11,437 bases of DNA from Paraprevotella sp. (lineage in GTDB: Bacteria > Bacteroidota > Bacteroidia > Bacteroidales > Bacteroidaceae): NCBI GenBank assembly GCA_021205005.1, contig JAJPYK010000095.1, positions 1-11,437 of the forward strand, in the 5' to 3' direction. A program made the position numbers and the translations under genes. Positions 6,843 through 11,437 of the stretch are shown here, piece by piece (the stretch's first letter is position 1; each line of letters starts with the position of its first letter). Below the pieces are notes generated by a model. It was not told where the DNA came from. It searched no databases and was given only the letters and a program-made list of their open reading frames with translations.

Positions 6843-7859
6843 TTATCGTTTCAGAAAATCCCGGGCGGCTTCTATCATCGTATCTTTGTTGCGAAGAATG
6901 TCTTCTTGTGTGAGCGAGACACTGATGTCAGGCTCTATGCCGAATTCTATTTGGTTCATCTCGGCATCGTACATCGGACAGGCTGAGAACCTGACCGCCC
7001 ACCCGTTGGGAAGTTCGGACGAGAAGGGCATACCGGAACCTCCTCCGGTACGGTCGCCCATGATCGTCACCAGAGGACACTCTTTCATGTCGCGTATAAA
7101 CGTATTGGTGGCACTGTAACAGGATCGGTTGGTCAGTACGACGGCTTTCTTTTGCCAGCGGACACCGTGTGAAGGTTCCAGATATTCGGTTTCCGGAGCG
7201 GAAAAGTCATTATGTCCCGTGCCGGTCTTGTGGGCGATGTATCCCAACAATATTTTTTCGTTGGTGCCGCGTTCGGCCAGCCGTTCGGCATAGGTCAGCG
7301 TACCTCCGGAATTGTTACGGACATCTACGATGAGGCCGTTGCACAAACGGAGGTAGTACATCACTTCGTCCAGGTTTCCATCTCCGATACTCGAGTTGAA
7401 ACTTTCATAATAAATATAACCGATGTTGTCATCGAGGATCTTATAGTAGATGCCGGCCGCAATCTTATAGTCCGTACCTAAGTACAGCCGGTGGATGCTG
7501 TCGTTGAAATTACTCGGGTAGTCTTCATGCCAACTCCAATAGCGGCCTACGTCGGCGGCGGAATAGAGGTTGACGTGCCCGTCTCGTAGTTCGGACAGCA
7601 TGTCGCACAGCACTTCGAACAATTGTGCTGTGGTCATTTTGTCGTCGATGCGCGGGCGGTACTTGGCGTACACATCATTCCAAGGCAGACAGCCTTCTTG
7701 CGTTTTGTAGTCGTGGAAACAATATTGGGTGTCGATGATCCGCCACAGACTTTCGAAGTTGTTTAGAGGCGTGTCATCGGTGTCTGATTCTTCGCGGATG
7801 CAGCCCGTGTAAAGTAAGAGGGCGGGGAGGACGAACAACAGCAAGATGATTTTTTTCAT
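6843..7859 (-). CDS. S41 family peptidase, lipoprotein (C-terminal processing / TSPc-domain type)
   Basis: A 338-residue predicted envelope protease. The N-terminus MKKIILLLFVLPALLLYTGC is a lipoprotein signal with lipobox Cys20, so it is probably anchored in the outer or inner membrane facing the periplasm. The TSPc-like domain shows LRDGH (H95), DVRNNSGG (179-186), LTNRSCYSATN (likely nucleophile S249), GDRTGGGSG (269-277) and FGIEPD (E309). No PDZ domain is recognisable. The Lys that serves as general base in CtpA/Tsp, about 25 residues after the Ser, is Gly274 here, so a tricorn-like Ser-His-Glu arrangement (S249, H95, E309) is more likely; this is inference. I recall the same GDRTGGG variant in other Bacteroidales S41 proteins. 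It lies 27 nt after the DUF3316 gene with no terminator between, so it is probably third in the parC transcript. Substrate unknown. Confidence 0.9.
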   Translation of the reverse strand: MKKIILLLFVLPALLLYTGCIREESDTDDTPLNNFESLWRIIDTQYCFHDYKTQEGCLPWNDVYAKYRPRIDDKMTTAQLFEVLCDMLSELRDGHVNLYSAADVGRYWSWHEDYPSNFNDSIHRLYLGTDYKIAAGIYYKILDDNIGYIYYESFNSSIGDGNLDEVMYYLRLCNGLIVDVRNNSGGTLTYAERLAERGTNEKILLGYIAHKTGTGHNDFSAPETEYLEPSHGVRWQKKAVVLTNRSCYSATNTFIRDMKECPLVTIMGDRTGGGSGMPFSSELPNGWAVRFSACPMYDAEMNQIEFGIEPDISVSLTQEDILRNKDTMIEAARDFLKR

Positions 7860-7886
7860 ATCGGTCGGAGAAAGAGATATAGAGGT

Positions 7887-8792
7887 TTATAAGATGAACG
7901 AATGGTGCTGAGGTTCTTTGCGTTTGACGAAACTGAAATGTTTGACGTAGCCCAGCATGAAACTGTGGTTCCAGATATGACTGCGAAGACCGTTCACCCG
8001 GCTTTGTCGGATGTCGCAAAAATATCCGGCACGGAACGTGAATCCGGCAATGGGAAAGTCCAGCGTCAGGAAGTGACGCATGGACGGGGCGTTGCCGGGA
8101 TACGTGAAGCAGATGTTATGATCATAGTTCCCCAGTGACATTTCGTAATAAGACTGTCCGTAGTGCGGAGAGAACATCGCCCCGATTAGCGGGACGCCGA
8201 TTTGATAACGGACCGTGAAAGGTACCTTCTTAATATAAAAAGGATAGATGGCGATCAACGATGCTCCGATGTCGGCTTCCGCCTTGGCCTGGACCGGATT
8301 ATTGCTGTTCCGGGTATTGTAGATGGCACCCAAGCCGCCGTGGACATCCCCTCCGGCCATTAACCTCAATTTACCTGCGATGAGCCAATTGTAGTGCCAT
8401 CCTATGGCATAATTGATTTTGCCGCCCATTTCGTTGGAATTTCCCGCCTTGTTGGAGGCATAACTGAAAAAGCCATCCAGAACGCTCTGTGTCGTAATGC
8501 GTCCGTCCAGCCAATGGGTCTTGCGCAAAGTCTCGTGCAGAACGCTCAGCTGGGGGCCGGTATAGGCGGAAGGCGACAGATAGGTCTCGTACAGATTGCT
8601 GTGCCCTATGCCGAAAAGGGTGGCATGCGTCGTATAACGATTCTCAGGGAGCGGGCTCTCTTCTTCTTGGGCCTGTCCGGAGACAGGGAATAGAAGGATC
8701 CCCAAAAGGCTTATTTTCCGCCCTTTCCGCAAAAGGGAGAAGACGGAAGACCGGATGCGGTAGAATGGAGATGCTGGCATATTATTCATCAT
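7887..8792 (-). CDS. DUF3316 family protein, probable outer-membrane beta-barrel
   Basis: About 301 residues. A basic N-region (RKGRK) and hydrophobic core (ISLLGILLFPVSG) end in GQAQ, a plausible signal peptidase I site near residue 41. The mature part has many short alternating segments ending in aromatic residues and a C-terminal strand-rich region, consistent with an outer-membrane barrel. Phrases such as YNTRNSNNPVQAKA, FSPHYGQSYYE and RQSRVNGLRSH resemble the Bacteroidales DUF3316 family as I remember it. No function is established for the family. Start choice is uncertain: ATGs at 8792, 8789 and 8780 are in frame and a TTG lies at 8795. The first two overlap the parC stop (8782-8784) and the third begins one base after it, so translation is probably coupled to parC in every case. 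The unusually long stretch before the hydrophobic core favours the shorter form slightly. Confidence 0.85.
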   Translation of the reverse strand: MMNNMPASPFYRIRSSVFSLLRKGRKISLLGILLFPVSGQAQEEESPLPENRYTTHATLFGIGHSNLYETYLSPSAYTGPQLSVLHETLRKTHWLDGRITTQSVLDGFFSYASNKAGNSNEMGGKINYAIGWHYNWLIAGKLRLMAGGDVHGGLGAIYNTRNSNNPVQAKAEADIGASLIAIYPFYIKKVPFTVRYQIGVPLIGAMFSPHYGQSYYEMSLGNYDHNICFTYPGNAPSMRHFLTLDFPIAGFTFRAGYFCDIRQSRVNGLRSHIWNHSFMLGYVKHFSFVKRKEPQHHSFIL

Positions 8793-11437
8793 CAAACAGT
8801 TTCATTTGGCCGGTGATCTCGTCTACGATATCGGACGGACTCTTTCCGGCATCAGGATCTAAATTTTCCCGTGTCTCTTCCTGCTCTTCGTTTTCCGGGT
8901 CGGAGGAGTTTTCTTCTTCAGGTTCCGGATGTCTCAACGGTTCCAGCTCTGTAATGGAAGCCGTTTCCAGAGTGGTGAGGCGTTTGCCTTTGGCTTTGAA
9001 ACTTTTTACGCCGATAAAACTTTCCGCATCAATTTCCAGCGGGTCGCGGAAACTGTCGTGACCGCCGAACGTGACTTGAAGCCGGGGGTAAGCCTCGTCG
9101 GTGAGCAAAACGAACCGGCTGGCCTTATTCTCGCCGATAAAACTTTGCGGTTTGTTGCACGGTTCGAATGCGAATCGTTTGACGTAGGGAAAGTTTTGCT
9201 GGTCTGCATCGTAGAGCACGGCGCACCAAATCTTGTCCGGTACGAACTTTTCGATGCGGAGGATATCCGCTTCATAATGGTTGTTGATGTCGAAGTTGGT
9301 CGTATAGAATTCGCCTCCTTTCGTGACTACCAGAATCAGATCTTCGCTGTGGAACTCTCCTAAGTATTCGCCGCGTTCATCATAATTCAGCCGGTTGACG
9401 TCATGGTCGAACCAAACCTTGCGCCCGCCCAGTGTCGAACCGCCGTGCGATTTGAGGCCGATGCGGTGGATTTCGGTTTTGCTCAGGATGTTGCCCATGC
9501 TTTGCCGTCCTTTGATGGCAATGGCGCTGAAATCTTTTTCCAGAAAGAGTTCCTTGATTTTCGGCCCGGGTTTCATCGTGATTTTGATGACTTCGGCTTC
9601 TCCGTTCGGGTTGGCGGTGAAGTAGACGACCCGTGAGTAGGGCGTACCCTGCGTAAGGTCATATTCACGGTCGCGGGTGACGGACGTCACATTGAACCGT
9701 TTCACGTAGTAGTAACCGGCTTTGCCGTCGCGATAGACCACGTTGTAGATCGTGCGCTTATCGTTGCGTTTGAATACGGCGGCATGAATGATTTCCGCTT
9801 TCCGCTTTTCGGTCTTGCTCTTTTCCGTTTCGCCGACGAACGTTTTGTCGCTGATGCGGATTACTTTGTACGTCCCGTCGCGGTAGAACAGGATGACATC
9901 GTCGATATCGGAACAGTTGGCTATGAATTCGTCTTTCTTGAGCGATGTACCGATGAAGCCTTCTTCCCGGTTGATATACAGTTTTTCGTTTGCCTCCACC
10001 ACTTTGGTGGCCACGATTGTGTCGAAGTTACGCAGTTCGGTGCGTCGCGGATGTTCGTGCCCGTATTTCGCCTTCAACATGCGGAACCAGTTGCTCGTCA
10101 CTTCCACCATGTTGCCTAAGTCGCGGTCTATCCGGGCGATTTCTTCTTTCATTCTCGCGATGGCGTCGGTGGCTTTGTGTTTATTGAATTTCAGAATACG
10201 CGCCATCTTGATTTCCATCAGTTTCAAGATGTCGTCGCGGGTCACTTCCCGTATCATTTCGGGATAGAAAGGGGTGAGCCGCTCGTCGATGTGGGCGCAA
10301 GCCTCGTCCATGTCCTGCGCCTGCTCGAACTTCTTGTCCTTGTAGATGCGTTCTTCGATGAATATTTTTTCCAACGAGGCAAAGTGCAGGCTTTCCTGCA
10401 GCTCCCCCTTCCGGATCAGCAATTCCTTGCGGAGCAGTTCGAGCGTATTGTCCACCGAGCGTTTCAACACTTCGCTCACCGTGAGGAAGCAGGGTTTCTT
10501 GTCGTCGATGACGCAGCAGTTGGGAGACACGCTCACTTCGCAGTCCGTGAAGGCGTATAGTGCGTCCAACGCCTTGTCCGAGCTGACGCCGGGCGTCAGG
10601 TGGACGAGAATCTCCACTTCGGCCGCCGTGTTGTCTTCCACTTTGCGTACCTTGATTTTCCCTTTTTCGATGGCTTTCAGGATGGAGTCGATCAGGGTGG
10701 TGGTCGTTTTTCCGTAGGGGATTTCGCGGATGGCCAGTGTCTTGTTGTCGATCTTCGTGATTCTGGCTCTCACTTTTACCACCCCTCCGCGTTGTCCGTC
10801 GTTGTATCGGCTCACGTCGATGCTGCCGCCCGTCTGGAAGTCGGGATAGAGCCGGAACGGTTCGTCGTGCAAGTAGCTTACGGCGGCATCGCAGATTTCG
10901 TTCAGGTTGTGCGGCATAATCTTGGATGACAAGCCCACGGCGATGCCTTCCATTCCCTGGGTCAGGAGCAGGGGGAACTTGACCGGAAGCGTCACCGGTT
11001 CCTTGTTACGTCCGTCGTAGGACAGTTTCCATTCCGTGGTTTTGGGATTGAACACCACGTCGAGAGCGAATTTCGACAGTCGGGCTTCGATATACCGCGC
11101 GGCGGCTGCCGAATCGCCGGTCAGGATGTTGCCCCAGTTGCCCTGGCAGTCGATGAGCAGGTCTTTCTGTCCCAGTTGCACCAATGCGTCGCCGATGGAA
11201 GCGTCGCCGTGCGGATGGAATTGCATCGTATGGCCTACGATATTGGCCACTTTGTTGTATCGTCCGTCGTCCATCCGTTTCATGGAGTGCAGGATGCGCC
11301 GCTGTACCGGTTTGAATCCGTCGTTGATATGAGGTACGGCCCGTTCGAGAATGACGTAGGAAGCATAGTCGAGAAACCAGTTCTGATACATTCCGCTCAG
11401 GTGGTGCGTGATGCTGTCGTGCGGTTCCGTTTCGGGA
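8782..11437 (-). CDS. parC: DNA topoisomerase IV subunit A (5' end outside window)
   Basis: The DNA-breaking subunit of topoisomerase IV, which pairs with ParE to decatenate daughter chromosomes. The frame stays open to the window edge (PETEPHDSITHHLSG precedes the Met at 11391), so the N-terminus is missing and that Met is internal. Counting from it, the protein shows GFKPVQRRILHSMK (25-38), FHPHGDASIGDALVQLGQ (58-75, the quinolone-pocket region), NWGNILTGD and the catalytic Tyr100 in ARYIEARLS. The tower and coiled-coil region follows, then a C-terminal beta-pinwheel. The tail is very acidic (EPEEENSSDPENEEQEE) and ends MKLFDDE. The pinwheel has KGRQSMGNILSK rather than a canonical GyrA box (QRRGGKG), which supports ParC over gyrase A. 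The 869 visible residues after Met plus at least 15 before it match the long Bacteroidetes type. Two envelope genes follow in the same direction. Confidence 0.93.
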   Translation of the reverse strand, partial: PETEPHDSITHHLSGMYQNWFLDYASYVILERAVPHINDGFKPVQRRILHSMKRMDDGRYNKVANIVGHTMQFHPHGDASIGDALVQLGQKDLLIDCQGNWGNILTGDSAAAARYIEARLSKFALDVVFNPKTTEWKLSYDGRNKEPVTLPVKFPLLLTQGMEGIAVGLSSKIMPHNLNEICDAAVSYLHDEPFRLYPDFQTGGSIDVSRYNDGQRGGVVKVRARITKIDNKTLAIREIPYGKTTTTLIDSILKAIEKGKIKVRKVEDNTAAEVEILVHLTPGVSSDKALDALYAFTDCEVSVSPNCCVIDDKKPCFLTVSEVLKRSVDNTLELLRKELLIRKGELQESLHFASLEKIFIEERIYKDKKFEQAQDMDEACAHIDERLTPFYPEMIREVTRDDILKLMEIKMARILKFNKHKATDAIARMKEEIARIDRDLGNMVEVTSNWFRMLKAKYGHEHPRRTELRNFDTIVATKVVEANEKLYINREEGFIGTSLKKDEFIANCSDIDDVILFYRDGTYKVIRISDKTFVGETEKSKTEKRKAEIIHAAVFKRNDKRTIYNVVYRDGKAGYYYVKRFNVTSVTRDREYDLTQGTPYSRVVYFTANPNGEAEVIKITMKPGPKIKELFLEKDFSAIAIKGRQSMGNILSKTEIHRIGLKSHGGSTLGGRKVWFDHDVNRLNYDERGEYLGEFHSEDLILVVTKGGEFYTTNFDINNHYEADILRIEKFVPDKIWCAVLYDADQQNFPYVKRFAFEPCNKPQSFIGENKASRFVLLTDEAYPRLQVTFGGHDSFRDPLEIDAESFIGVKSFKAKGKRLTTLETASITELEPLRHPEPEEENSSDPENEEQEETRENLDPDAGKSPSDIVDEITGQMKLFDDE

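Noticed and set aside
8929..10929. Several long open frames on the + strand opposite parC.
   Set aside because: They are antisense shadows of a GC-rich conserved gene; their translations show no family motifs and parC explains the region fully.
11190..11220. Ala at the GyrA Ser83-equivalent position (HPHGDAS) as a quinolone-resistance mutation.
   Set aside because: As I recall, HPHGDASIGDAL is the ordinary wording in Bacteroidetes ParC, so it is not evidence of acquired resistance.

Overview
The window looks like chromosomal DNA from a member of the order Bacteroidales (Bacteroides/Parabacteroides/Barnesiella-like; I cannot fix the genus). The reasons are a topoisomerase IV A subunit of Bacteroidetes type followed by a DUF3316 outer-membrane-type protein and an S41 lipoprotein peptidase, a promoter matching the Bacteroidetes TTTG / TAnnTTTG pattern in front of a tRNA, and few Shine-Dalgarno sequences.

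Layout. Bases 1-5008 (+ strand) are the 3' end of a capsular or exopolysaccharide biosynthesis operon. In order it holds a 5'-truncated GT32-type (DXD) glycosyltransferase, an iron-sulfur FrhB/FdhB-like protein, a polysaccharide pyruvyl transferase family protein, a GT4 glycosyltransferase and a WecG/TagA/CpsF (GT26) glycosyltransferase. The genes overlap or lie 15-29 nt apart. Bases 5057-6635 (+) encode a DEAD/DEAH-type superfamily 2 helicase with a WG-repeat-like C-terminal tail. A frameshift near 5960-5973 splits it into two reading frames. A strong bidirectional hairpin terminator (6664-6704) closes this side.

The rest runs on the - strand, convergent with the first block: a 5'-truncated parC (8782-11437), a DUF3316 protein overlapping its end, an S41 peptidase lipoprotein, then tRNA-Leu(UAG) with its own promoter, ending at the shared terminator.

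How the genes work together. The first block would assemble a lipid-linked surface glycan at the cytoplasmic face of the inner membrane: glycosyltransferases add sugars, and the pyruvyl-transferase-like and FrhB-like proteins probably modify the glycan or its precursors. The second block is housekeeping (chromosome decatenation, leucine decoding) with two envelope proteins co-transcribed behind parC.

I saw no insertion sequence, integrase, CRISPR array or riboswitch. No gene-free stretch exceeds about 210 bases, and the longest (6636-6842) holds the terminator, the tRNA and its promoter. No clearly new system is visible. The points most worth a second look are the broken helicase with its WG-like tail, the FrhB-like/pyruvyl-transferase pair, and the parC-envelope gene coupling.
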